Source: Lachnospiraceae bacterium (lineage in GTDB: Bacteria > Bacillota > Clostridia > Lachnospirales > Lachnospiraceae). From it: 9,395 nt of DNA. The notes beneath the pieces were generated by a model, which made no database searches, was not told the origin of the DNA, and saw only the letters and a list, made by a program, of their open reading frames with translations. Positions 1-6,479 of this stretch are shown one piece after another; position 1 is the stretch's first letter, and each line of letters begins with the position of its first letter. Made by a program: the position numbers and the translations under genes. The stretch is from positions 1 through 9,395 of the forward strand of contig JAFTPY010000152.1 of the NCBI GenBank assembly GCA_017463035.1, read 5' to 3'.

Positions 1-648
1 ATTCCAGCCGCGCTCAAACTCAGCGATTTCCTCATCAAAAAGCTTTGCATATGCTCCCGCACCGAACTGTACATCATACGCTGTCTCCAATTCTTCCAGA
101 GAGCTCACACCGTAAGCAGAATACTTACTTAAAATCTCCTGCTCAATCGTATCCTTTGAAGACTGTAAAAACACATCGGAGAAATACTTCGATTCGGCTC
201 CTTCAAAACATGCGGAATAAAAATCTTCAAACCCGTTTTCGGAAATATCTTCGATTCCGTTCCGGAAGCCTTCCAGCACATTGTCAAACTTTATCTGCGG
301 TTCTGTTCCGTTATACATGCAATCGATAAATGCGATTACAATTTCATCAACCGTCTCCACAGTAATACATTCACGCAGCATTCCTTCAAAGAAATCTGTG
401 TTTAACGTATCATCATTCTGCGTTTCCTTTAATACTTCGTCCATAACAAGCTGATACGCCTTGTCCGAAAGCTTTGCTTCCTTTACAATTCGCTCAATTC
501 CTTCCTGTGAGACCGATTGAGACAACGCCACGGCAGCACCGCCTACCGGTATTCCCAAAATCAATCCCGGTACCAAAATCACACTGAAAATAATACCGAA
601 GATTAACAAAACTGTTTTTAATGTATTGCTTTGCTTGTTTTCTTCCAT
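1..648 (-). CDS. Unrecognised membrane-anchored protein (3' end missing, runs off left edge)
   Basis: The reverse strand is open without a stop from an ATG at 648 to the edge of the window, giving 216 residues of a longer protein. Residues 1-10 are polar (MEENKQSNTL). A long hydrophobic stretch at about 11-45 (VLLIFGIIFSVILVPGLILGIPVGGAA) would be one membrane anchor or an uncleaved signal. The rest is acidic and probably helical, rich in Glu and Asp, with scattered Cys (94, 110, 147). Two in-frame ATGs exist (654 and 648). GAGGGG directly abuts the first and lies 6 nt before the second, so 648 is preferred. It has its own promoter. I do not recognise the family. By topology (inference), the C-terminal part would be an extracytoplasmic or membrane-tethered domain. 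The missing C-terminus could change this reading. Confidence 0.8.
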   Translation of the reverse strand, partial: MEENKQSNTLKTVLLIFGIIFSVILVPGLILGIPVGGAAVALSQSVSQEGIERIVKEAKLSDKAYQLVMDEVLKETQNDDTLNTDFFEGMLRECITVETVDEIVIAFIDCMYNGTEPQIKFDNVLEGFRNGIEDISENGFEDFYSACFEGAESKYFSDVFLQSSKDTIEQEILSKYSAYGVSSLEELETAYDVQFGAGAYAKLFDEEIAEFERGWN

Positions 649-701
649 ATGCATCCCCTCTGATTTCTTCTGTATTACAGGTAATTTCTGCCTACAATTC
701 C

Positions 702-729
702 AGTATATCACAATGATTTTTTTTTGCAA
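702..729 (-). promoter_or_regulatory. Sigma-A promoter with extended -10, for the left-edge gene
   Basis: On the minus strand a -35 TTGCAA (729-724) and a -10 TATACT (707-702) are separated by 16 nt, with a TG at 710-709 giving an extended -10. The predicted start of transcription is near 695, leaving a leader of about 47 nt before the ATG at 648. The -35 and spacer contain an uninterrupted run of nine A residues (plus-strand T run 717-725). Confidence 0.65.
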
Positions 730-776
730 CCGTACCGATAATGTTTTCAAACTATTTTTGAGCCGATTTCATTTCC

Positions 777-1964
777 TTACAATACCAAATCCACATGCTG
801 CACCGTTCCCACTGTTCCGCTTTCCTTAAGGAACACACCTGTCTTCCGGACTATAGCATTGGTCTCGTTGGTCTCTGCGTTGTTCAAAGAGAACTGTGTA
901 TTCGCATTTCCGAGGTAAATCGCTCCCACGTCCGCCTCCTTCAGATTCAGCAACAGATTTTCTCCGTTTTCATCCTTCGTCCAGATTTTAAGCTTCGAAA
1001 ACACCTCATCCGCTTCGTCAATCCAGCCGTTTCCGTCCCCGTCGTAAGCCGCCAGATCCGCAAAGCCGTCACCGCTCTTTGTTCCGAACAATTCACTTCC
1101 GTCGTTAATCGTACCGTCCTCGTTTTTATCCAGAGCCAGATATCCGCTGCCGGCTCCCAGCTCCGAAATTTCCTCTTCCGTACCGTCGGCATCCAGATCA
1201 AAATAGAACTTCATGTCCTTTACCTGCGCGATATTCGTATCCAGATTCAGGACCAACGGGTCCATCACCGTGTAATTCTGCTCCGTATAACACTCGGTTT
1301 CCTGTACAAAGGACCGGGACATTTCGATGCTGACACCGAAATTCAGCTCTCTGCCGTCTGCGGTACATACCTTTCCTACCGAAGAAAACTCAGTCACCTC
1401 CTGCTCCGAAAAGAAGCTGGACGTCACCGTCTGCACCGTCCATGTCTGTCCGCCGCCTCCGCTTCTTACCGGTGCCGCACCGCCGGAGGCGCCGCCGGAA
1501 ATTGATAGACTTCCCATACTTTGTCCGAGATTTAGCTGCAGACTCACGGACTGCGCCTTACGATTTTCAAAGGCTTCCAGCCGCTCCTCCGTTTTTTTCA
1601 CGTGCTTATCGTCCTTCTCTCTATTCCTAAGGTTTTCCAACAGCTTTCGTAACAGACGAAGTTCCAAATCCTCCTGGGTCTGCACCGGCTTATTCGCCTG
1701 ATTCTCGTTCCGCTTCAGCCGCTCTGCCAAATCCATCATGGACTTTTGCTGCTTCTGCCGCTTCGCCGCTTCTTCCTCCCGCTTTGTCTTTTCCTGTTCG
1801 ATGGCACCTTCATTCAATTGTCTCAACAGCCCTCTGGATTTATCCGAAATGTCAAGCTTGATAGCATCCTCTGCCTTTGATGTCACAGACATTGATACGG
1901 AGCTCTCCACCTTCTGATAGGACCGCTCCGAACTCATAGAAATCGCACTACTGCTAATAATCAT
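777..1964 (-). CDS. Coiled-coil protein with EF-hand-like calcium-binding loops
   Basis: This gene encodes 395 residues. The order is: a Ser-rich start (MIISSSAISMSSERSY), a highly charged predicted coiled coil at about 50-137 (Glu/Lys/Arg/Gln rich), a Gly/Ser/Ala linker at 152-172, a beta-type region at about 173-255, then Asp-rich loops at 256-268 (DLDADGTEEEISE), 279-291 (DKNEDGTINDGSE) and 308-320 (DGDGNGWIDEADE), plus a weaker DENGEN at 331-336. These resemble EF-hand or haemolysin-type calcium loops. The C-terminus ends VGTVQHVDLVL. I recall similar uncharacterised proteins in Clostridia and some Proteobacteria; no function is established to my knowledge. There is no signal peptide or membrane span, so it is cytosolic or exported by a non-Sec route (inference). 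A GTG at 1973 is possible in frame, but the AAAGGA motif sits almost on top of it and is about 10 nt from the ATG at 1964, so 1964 is chosen. No terminator is visible after the stop. Confidence 0.85.
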   Translation of the reverse strand: MIISSSAISMSSERSYQKVESSVSMSVTSKAEDAIKLDISDKSRGLLRQLNEGAIEQEKTKREEEAAKRQKQQKSMMDLAERLKRNENQANKPVQTQEDLELRLLRKLLENLRNREKDDKHVKKTEERLEAFENRKAQSVSLQLNLGQSMGSLSISGGASGGAAPVRSGGGGQTWTVQTVTSSFFSEQEVTEFSSVGKVCTADGRELNFGVSIEMSRSFVQETECYTEQNYTVMDPLVLNLDTNIAQVKDMKFYFDLDADGTEEEISELGAGSGYLALDKNEDGTINDGSELFGTKSGDGFADLAAYDGDGNGWIDEADEVFSKLKIWTKDENGENLLLNLKEADVGAIYLGNANTQFSLNNAETNETNAIVRKTGVFLKESGTVGTVQHVDLVL

Positions 1965-2041
1965 GAAATCCACATCCTTTCTTATTCACGACAAACAACC
2001 CATCGTCAACCTCCGTGTCGACCGGGACTTATGATATTTCC

Positions 2042-2080
2042 GAAAAGAAAAATCCGCCCATATATAATATCGGCGGATTT
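2042..2080 (-). terminator. Rho-independent terminator of the ABC transporter operon
   Basis: A perfect 9-bp stem (2072-2080 with 2050-2058) closes a 13-nt AT-rich loop. On the minus strand it is followed by TTCTTTTC. It starts 11 nt after the permease stop codon and separates the operon from the calcium-loop gene downstream. Confidence 0.85.
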
Positions 2081-2090
2081 CCTTATTTTC

Positions 2091-3674
2091 TTAAGAACGA
2101 ATACGGAATGTCTTCGGTGCCACCTTATAGACCAAAAGGCAAGCCGCCACCGAATACAAAATACAAAACACAATGGTACAAAGTCCGAACACAAAGGTCG
2201 GTAAACGCAAATATATCATGGCATAACAAACCACATATGTCGCCATCATAATTAGCTGATAGGTTCCGCTTTTCATCTCGGTTCCCGCATTATAGGGCTG
2301 TAACATATAATACAATGTCAGATAATGTACCGAGAAAAAGATGCTCATGCACACAACGGAAACGATAATAATCACATAATTGAACGGATTGTCCGTTCCG
2401 CCGGAGGCAAACAACAAAAGCGCCAGTCCGCCGCCCACAACACCCGCCGGCAAAAGGTTTACTTTAATAATCTCCCAAAGCCGGATGCGGAACAGTTTTA
2501 AAATCATCTTCGGTTGCTTGTAAAAGGAGTAGGTCAACAAACTGTGGTCACAATTGACAAACAAAGCTCTCGTAAAGCCTGTTCCCCGGTTCATCACATA
2601 CATAATAAACACGAAGTACGGTAAAAACGTCATAACCAACTCATTGACTTCCGCTTTTTCCTCCGGCATTGCCATAACCAATACCACCAACCCCGCAAAA
2701 ATAATTGCCGCAACCAGTGCTATCCGCTTTGCGGACTTCCAGAGAATCTTACGGTGACGTTTCACAAACAACTCGTTTAAATACTCAAAACCCTTTTTGT
2801 TACTGAAAATGTCCGCATCGACACTGATGTTCTTTTGGTCATGCTTTCTCTGAATATCCTTTTGCACGTTCGGGTCCAGAAATACCATCGCACCGAACAA
2901 AATCTCCTTGTACATGGCATGATACCCGGAAAACGTAAAAATCTTCCCCAAAGACAGAATTCCCGCAAAAATCACCACACACATCACACCTACACTGACC
3001 GTGCGCGGAAGCATAAGCCCGAGAGCAGGCAATCCGTATCCGACTAACAATAACACACCCATCAATGCCCAGCGCACCACACCGAGAGAATTTTCACTGG
3101 TTACCTTCTTATTCATCTCGTATAGGCGCAGTTCCGCAGCAGCGTAAATCAGCTTCACTCCTGCCACAAAAAGAGGAATCAAAATACATTCCCACATATT
3201 CAGTCCTGCCGAACGTCCGAATATAATACCGAACACCGAAAAGCCCAGAAGAAGCCGCACAATCTCGTAAAAATAATTGACCAACGTATATCCCTTCGCA
3301 TCTATGCCCAACAAAATCATGGCATAATACTTATCCTTTGTAGGATTAAACATATAAGTATTTGCAAAGGCACCGATTGCAGACAGCATAATCAGCAGAT
3401 GCAAAAATGCAGACGGTTCTGCATCCCCCTGCAGCTTATACCACCCAAGGGGTAACGCAAACATGAAAAGGAAATATAATAACTTTCCCAAAAAAGCGGA
3501 AAGCACCTCCCAAATCCAGAACAACACATTGGCAAATATCTTTAATCCGCGGGACTGATAGGCCTTTCCCGGAATCAGCTTCTTAATGAGCGGAATTTGC
3601 TTCAGAGAATATATAATGCTATTCACGCGATACGTATTTTTTAAAGAAAACGAAAGTCTCAGTATCTTACTCAT
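2091..3674 (-). CDS. ABC transporter permease, about 12 membrane spans
   Basis: This gene encodes 527 residues starting MSKILRLSFS. Hydrophobic segments are seen at about 46-78 (probably two), 90-108, 134-155, 158-180, 201-220, 224-242, 317-335, 346-362, 405-423, 432-456, 472-488 and 492-516. A soluble charged stretch at about 265-315 (DPNVQKDIQRKHDQ to KRHRKILWKSAKR) divides the protein into two halves. It has no ATPase motif, so it should be the membrane partner of the ATPase encoded just upstream. The frame is open further upstream (to 3746), but the ATG at 3674 has a strong GGGAGGA 5 nt before it and overlaps the ATPase stop by 8 nt (ATGAGTAA), the usual sign of translational coupling. 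The sequence resembles uncharacterised ABC-2-like permeases of Clostridia. The substrate cannot be told; export of a peptide, lipid or drug is a guess. Confidence 0.85.
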   Translation of the reverse strand: MSKILRLSFSLKNTYRVNSIIYSLKQIPLIKKLIPGKAYQSRGLKIFANVLFWIWEVLSAFLGKLLYFLFMFALPLGWYKLQGDAEPSAFLHLLIMLSAIGAFANTYMFNPTKDKYYAMILLGIDAKGYTLVNYFYEIVRLLLGFSVFGIIFGRSAGLNMWECILIPLFVAGVKLIYAAAELRLYEMNKKVTSENSLGVVRWALMGVLLLVGYGLPALGLMLPRTVSVGVMCVVIFAGILSLGKIFTFSGYHAMYKEILFGAMVFLDPNVQKDIQRKHDQKNISVDADIFSNKKGFEYLNELFVKRHRKILWKSAKRIALVAAIIFAGLVVLVMAMPEEKAEVNELVMTFLPYFVFIMYVMNRGTGFTRALFVNCDHSLLTYSFYKQPKMILKLFRIRLWEIIKVNLLPAGVVGGGLALLLFASGGTDNPFNYVIIIVSVVCMSIFFSVHYLTLYYMLQPYNAGTEMKSGTYQLIMMATYVVCYAMIYLRLPTFVFGLCTIVFCILYSVAACLLVYKVAPKTFRIRS

Positions 3675-4374
3675 TTCCGTCCTCCCGCAATGCCGCAATA
3701 ATTTTCTCCTTAAATTCCCTGCTGTCCAGATTCGCTTTATCCACAACCTCCAGTACTCCGTGGTTTAACAGTACGATTTCATCGCACAAATCCAGTGCCA
3801 AATCCATGATATGGGTGGAAAAAATCGTAATACAGTCATTCTTTAACGAACGAAGCAACTGCTTCATCTCCTCCGCCACGACCACATCCAAAGAGGTTAA
3901 CGGTTCATCCAAAAGCAATACCTTCGGTCGTGCAATCATATTAATCAGCATCTGCATCTTATTCTTCATACCGTGGGAATAATCCTTTAACAGCTTGTCC
4001 CGATCCTCCGGATCGATACTGACATAGTCAAAATATTCATCCAGCGTTTTCTTTTCCGCAATCCTGTCCTCATGAATATCCAGAAAAAACTTCAAAAACT
4101 CCCGACCGGTCAAAAACTCCGGAACCGTCGGCGTAGAAAGAACATATCCGATATCCTCCGGCATAACCTTGCACTCACCGGTCTCCGTCTTCAGAAAAAA
4201 CCTACCGCTGTCCGTTTTAATATCTCCGTTGATACAGTTAAACAACGTGGTTTTTCCCGCACCGTTTCGTCCCAAAAGGCCGTAGATTTTTCCCTCTTCA
4301 AAAGAAAAATCGATATCCTTCAATACCTGCTTTTTCTCAAAACTCTTTTCCAAATGCTCAATCGTAAATTTCAT
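3667..4374 (-). CDS. ABC transporter ATP-binding protein
   Basis: This gene encodes 235 residues, the usual length for a stand-alone nucleotide-binding subunit. Walker A is GRNGAGKT at 35-42, the signature is a divergent YSHGM at 132-136 in place of LSGGQ, Walker B is VLLLDEP at 152-158 with catalytic Glu157, the D-loop SLD follows at 161-163, and the switch His is H188 (STHIMD). The Q-loop position reads GYVLSTPTVPEF, with no Gln. It energises the permease encoded next, with which it overlaps by 8 nt. The start at 4374 has AAGGGAG about 7 nt upstream. The overall pattern resembles the YxlF/BcrA-like class used by ABC-2 exporters in Firmicutes (inference from motifs). The promoter and a symmetric element lie just upstream. 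Confidence 0.93.
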   Translation of the reverse strand: MKFTIEHLEKSFEKKQVLKDIDFSFEEGKIYGLLGRNGAGKTTLFNCINGDIKTDSGRFFLKTETGECKVMPEDIGYVLSTPTVPEFLTGREFLKFFLDIHEDRIAEKKTLDEYFDYVSIDPEDRDKLLKDYSHGMKNKMQMLINMIARPKVLLLDEPLTSLDVVVAEEMKQLLRSLKNDCITIFSTHIMDLALDLCDEIVLLNHGVLEVVDKANLDSREFKEKIIAALREDGNE

Positions 4375-4404
4375 ACTTTGCTCCCTTCCTTTCTTGATTC
4401 CTCC

Positions 4405-4440
4405 GTTATACTTTTCCCGTTTACTCAGGCAAAGTATAAC
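4405..4440 (-). promoter_or_regulatory. Promoter of the ABC operon embedded in a 10-bp inverted repeat
   Basis: Perfect inverted arms GTTATACTTT (4405-4414) and AAAGTATAAC (4431-4440) are separated by 16 nt. On the minus strand the promoter candidate is TTGCCT (4432-4427), a 16-nt spacer, and TATAAC (4410-4405). One arm therefore covers the -10 and the other touches the -35. Such geometry fits an operator for a dimeric repressor (GntR/YtrA-type regulators often sit on ABC exporter promoters), but no regulator gene is in the window. The predicted leader is about 24 nt. Confidence 0.55.
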
Positions 4441-4442
4441 GA

Positions 4443-4477
4443 TATAAAAAGAGCGGCTTCGGTATCCCTTGCCGCTC
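4443..4477 (-). terminator. Rho-independent terminator of the YiiX-like gene
   Basis: On the minus strand GAGCGGC (4477-4471) pairs perfectly with GCCGCTC (4457-4451) around a 13-nt loop and is followed by TTTTTATA. It lies between the small papain-fold gene and the ABC operon and argues that they are separate transcripts. Confidence 0.85.
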
Positions 4478-4528
4478 CGGTATCCATAAATGATTTATTC
4501 CCTCATATATGTTCTCCCTACCCCCAAG

Positions 4529-5098
4529 CTAACACGACAAAGCAAATCTCTTCTGTGCCAATCCTCCCAAGGTTCCTTCGTAACAAAGCTTCATCTCCGG
4601 AAGACTTAAAAAATCTACCGGATGATACAACTCCGGACACTTGGTCAGCTCCATAATCCCTACCTCGTTTAACGTCTCCGCTACGAACTGGGAACAAAAG
4701 TACTTGTTCCGACGCTTGTACGGAATCCCGAAAAAGCATAAAAACGTACCTAATACACTGTACTGAAAACGCTTCTGCACCGGAAGCATCTTTTTAAACT
4801 TTCTGCGGATAGCCCGGTAAGACTGCTCCGGAACCTCCAACCGATACAGCGCACACGGCGCATTCTTACACTTTGCCATCATACCCGACTCGATACTCTC
4901 ATGTACAAAGCCTGCCGGAAGCGGCAATCTGGTATATCGTCTCGCAAAGCTGTAAAATTGCGTACAGTCACCGGAAAATCCGATGGACACATGCGTATAC
5001 GGCTCTCTTGTTGCTATATGTATTACTCTGGAGAGTAAAGATGTTGTACGTAATAATAAAATATAAAGCTCCCTGGTTCCCTGTTCCTTTTTTGCCAT
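4529..5098 (-). CDS. YiiX/NlpC-P60-like permuted papain-fold protein
   Basis: This gene encodes 189 residues. An N-terminal segment LYILLLRTTSLLSRVIHIAT leads into EPYTHVSIGF, carrying a conserved-looking His36. About 100 residues later KYFCSQFVAETLNEVGI carries Cys135. His before Cys is the reversed order typical of circularly permuted NlpC/P60 (YaeF/YiiX, C92-like) cysteine peptidases or amidases, which cut amide or lipid-ester bonds. A further HPVDFLSLP motif at 159-167 is also common in that family. There is no clear signal peptide, so it is probably cytosolic. A GTG at 5110 is in frame but lies inside the Shine-Dalgarno AAGGTGAT; the ATG at 5098 is 9 nt from it and is chosen. It is monocistronic, with its own promoter and terminator. 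The substrate is unknown. Confidence 0.75.
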   Translation of the reverse strand: MAKKEQGTRELYILLLRTTSLLSRVIHIATREPYTHVSIGFSGDCTQFYSFARRYTRLPLPAGFVHESIESGMMAKCKNAPCALYRLEVPEQSYRAIRRKFKKMLPVQKRFQYSVLGTFLCFFGIPYKRRNKYFCSQFVAETLNEVGIMELTKCPELYHPVDFLSLPEMKLCYEGTLGGLAQKRFALSC

Positions 5099-5160
5099 TA
5101 TCAATATCACCTTCCCTAAACACGGTCCCTAAACCGTTATGACAAACTACAATCGGTACT

Positions 5161-5189
5161 ATTATAGTATATTATTCAAAGAAACGCAA
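5161..5189 (-). promoter_or_regulatory. Strong sigma-A promoter of the YiiX-like gene
   Basis: On the minus strand TTGCGT (5189-5184), a 17-nt spacer, and a perfect TATAAT (5166-5161). Transcription should start near 5154, with a leader of about 55 nt. The -10 lies in a near-palindrome, TACTATTATAGTA (5157-5169). The leader holds a short hairpin (5-bp arms at 5122-5126 and 5133-5137). Confidence 0.8.
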
Positions 5190-5221
5190 GTAGTTCTGTC
5201 ATCCCAATTCCTTCCCTTTAA

Positions 5222-5275
5222 ATAAAAAATAAAATTCCGGGCCGCCTCGGTTCTCTTTTCCTCCCGCAGCCCGGA
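5222..5275 (-). terminator. Rho-independent terminator of the D-2-hydroxyacid dehydrogenase gene
   Basis: A GC-rich 10-bp stem (5266-5275 with 5236-5245, one G-U pair) with a purine-rich loop is followed on the minus strand by TTTTATTTTTTATT. It ends the dehydrogenase transcript ahead of the YiiX-like gene promoter. Confidence 0.85.
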
Positions 5276-5320
5276 GTTTTCCAAAACAGAGAGTATGCTT
5301 GAATATAGCCTGACACGCTC

Positions 5321-6355
5321 CTAAAAACACCTCTCCTTATGCTCTCTTTTACAGCTTCCTTCCTTTGCGCACCGATAGCAGATTTCATTCGGCATGGCTT
5401 CCCCGGAAAAATATTGCCTTAAGTTCTCCATCGTGGTCTCCGCAATGTTCTTTAAGGCTTCTCTCGTCAAAAACGCCTGATGGGACGTCAGAAGTACATT
5501 TGGCATAGAAATAATTCGTGCCAGTTCATCGTCCGGCATTACCGCACCGGAATAATCCTCATAAAAATAATCTCCTTCTTCCTCATACACATCCAGCCCC
5601 GCAGCACCGATTTTTCCCTCCTTCAGTCCTTCGATTAATGCCGTGGAATCGATTAACGCACCACGGGAGGTATTTACTAACATAACGCCGTCCTTCATGG
5701 TACTTATCGCTTTCTCATCCACCAGATGATACGACTCCTTCGTTAACGGACAATGCAGGGATATCATATCGGAATGCCGGCAAAGTTCTTCAAAGGTCAC
5801 ATATCGCACCCCCACCCGTTCCCTCGGATACGGATCATAGGCCAGCACCTTCATACCGAAGCCCAGACAAATATCGATAAACACCTGACCGATTTTTCCG
5901 GTGCCTACCACGCCCATGGTCTTTCCGTGAAAATCCGTACCAAGGAGGCCGATTAAGCTGAAATTATACTCTCTGATACGATTGTAGGCACGGTAAAGCT
6001 TCCGGTTGAGAGAAAGAAACATTCCCATGGTAAACTCCGCCACCGCATACGGGGAATAGGCAGGTACTCTCACAATGTGCACCTTACCGTAAGCTTCCTT
6101 GAAGTCCACATTGTTATATCCGGCACAACGCAGTGCCACAATGGAAATCCCCATCTCGAACAAAGCCTGTATTACCGCCCCATTTACCCTGTCGTTGACA
6201 AAAGCCACCACCGCATCGCAGCCCTGTGCAAACACCACACTTCGCTCATTGAGCTTCGAATCACAATACAAAATTTCAAAATTGTATTCCTTGGCAAAAG
6301 GGTCGAAATAAATCTTGTCATAGGGTTTCGCATCAAAAAAGCATAACTTCTTCAT
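5321..6355 (-). CDS. ldhA: D-lactate dehydrogenase (LdhA-type D-2-hydroxyacid dehydrogenase) with Cys-rich tail
   Basis: This gene encodes 344 residues. It should reduce pyruvate to D-lactate with NADH in the cytosol, regenerating NAD in fermentation. It follows the E. coli LdhA pattern closely: FVND near 52-55, ALRCAGYNNVD at 74-84, RVPAYSPYAVAE at 96-107, the NAD-binding GVVGTGKIG at 148-156 with Asp174 (AYDPYPR) expected to select NAD, Arg231 in NTSRGALID, Glu258 in DVYEEE, and the catalytic His292 in SHQAFL. E. coli LdhA ends soon after the PNE motif; here the chain continues as ICYRCAKEGSCKREHKERCF, with Cys at 326, 329, 335 and 343. The start ATG has GGAGG 6 nt upstream. A related 2-hydroxyacid specificity (for example a branched-chain or aromatic keto acid) cannot be excluded. 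Confidence 0.9.
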   Translation of the reverse strand: MKKLCFFDAKPYDKIYFDPFAKEYNFEILYCDSKLNERSVVFAQGCDAVVAFVNDRVNGAVIQALFEMGISIVALRCAGYNNVDFKEAYGKVHIVRVPAYSPYAVAEFTMGMFLSLNRKLYRAYNRIREYNFSLIGLLGTDFHGKTMGVVGTGKIGQVFIDICLGFGMKVLAYDPYPRERVGVRYVTFEELCRHSDMISLHCPLTKESYHLVDEKAISTMKDGVMLVNTSRGALIDSTALIEGLKEGKIGAAGLDVYEEEGDYFYEDYSGAVMPDDELARIISMPNVLLTSHQAFLTREALKNIAETTMENLRQYFSGEAMPNEICYRCAKEGSCKREHKERCF

Positions 6356-6412
6356 AACAGCCTCCGGTTCGTAGTTTCGGTCTTTTTCCTTAGTATGCCT
6401 TTTTCTTCCTTT

Positions 6413-6441
6413 TCTATACCGTGCTGTTTCTTATTTGTCGC
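6413..6441 (-). promoter_or_regulatory. Weak promoter candidate for the dehydrogenase gene
   Basis: On the minus strand GCGACA (6441-6436), a 17-nt spacer, and TATAGA (6418-6413), each hexamer matching consensus at 4 of 6. The leader would be about 50 nt. No terminator is visible after the upstream ATPase gene, so read-through from that gene is an alternative. Confidence 0.35.
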
Positions 6442-6479
6442 TTACTTCCGTACCCCGATAAAGTCACCGGCTTTTCTGT

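Noticed and set aside
649..776. Terminator for the calcium-loop gene
   Set aside because: Only a 5-bp AT-rich hairpin (TCAAA/TTTGA) without a following U-tract is present; not enough to call.
45..829. Plus-strand frames at 45-329 and 626-829
   Set aside because: The first is antisense to the open minus-strand gene that reaches the left edge; the second is low-complexity Phe-rich sequence over a promoter region.
795..1505. Long plus-strand open frame (236 codons) antisense to the calcium-loop gene
   Set aside because: No ribosome binding site and an Arg/Leu/Ser-rich translation typical of reverse-complement codon bias. The opposite strand has a coherent protein with recognisable loops.
1974..2012. 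TTGACG-N17-AATAAG as a promoter for the calcium-loop gene
   Set aside because: Transcription would start at or inside the Shine-Dalgarno region, leaving no usable leader, and the -10 matches only 4 of 6. I could not place a convincing promoter in the 76 bases after the upstream terminator, including no flagellar sigma-D match.
4072..4656. Plus-strand open frame (194 codons) across the ABC ATPase start, terminator and YiiX-like gene end
   Set aside because: It would run through two supported minus-strand genes, a promoter and a terminator, and the translation shows no domain.
3667..5098. YiiX-like protease and ABC transporter as one bacteriocin-type processing and export operon
   Set aside because: A strong terminator and a separate promoter lie between them, and no small precursor peptide is visible.
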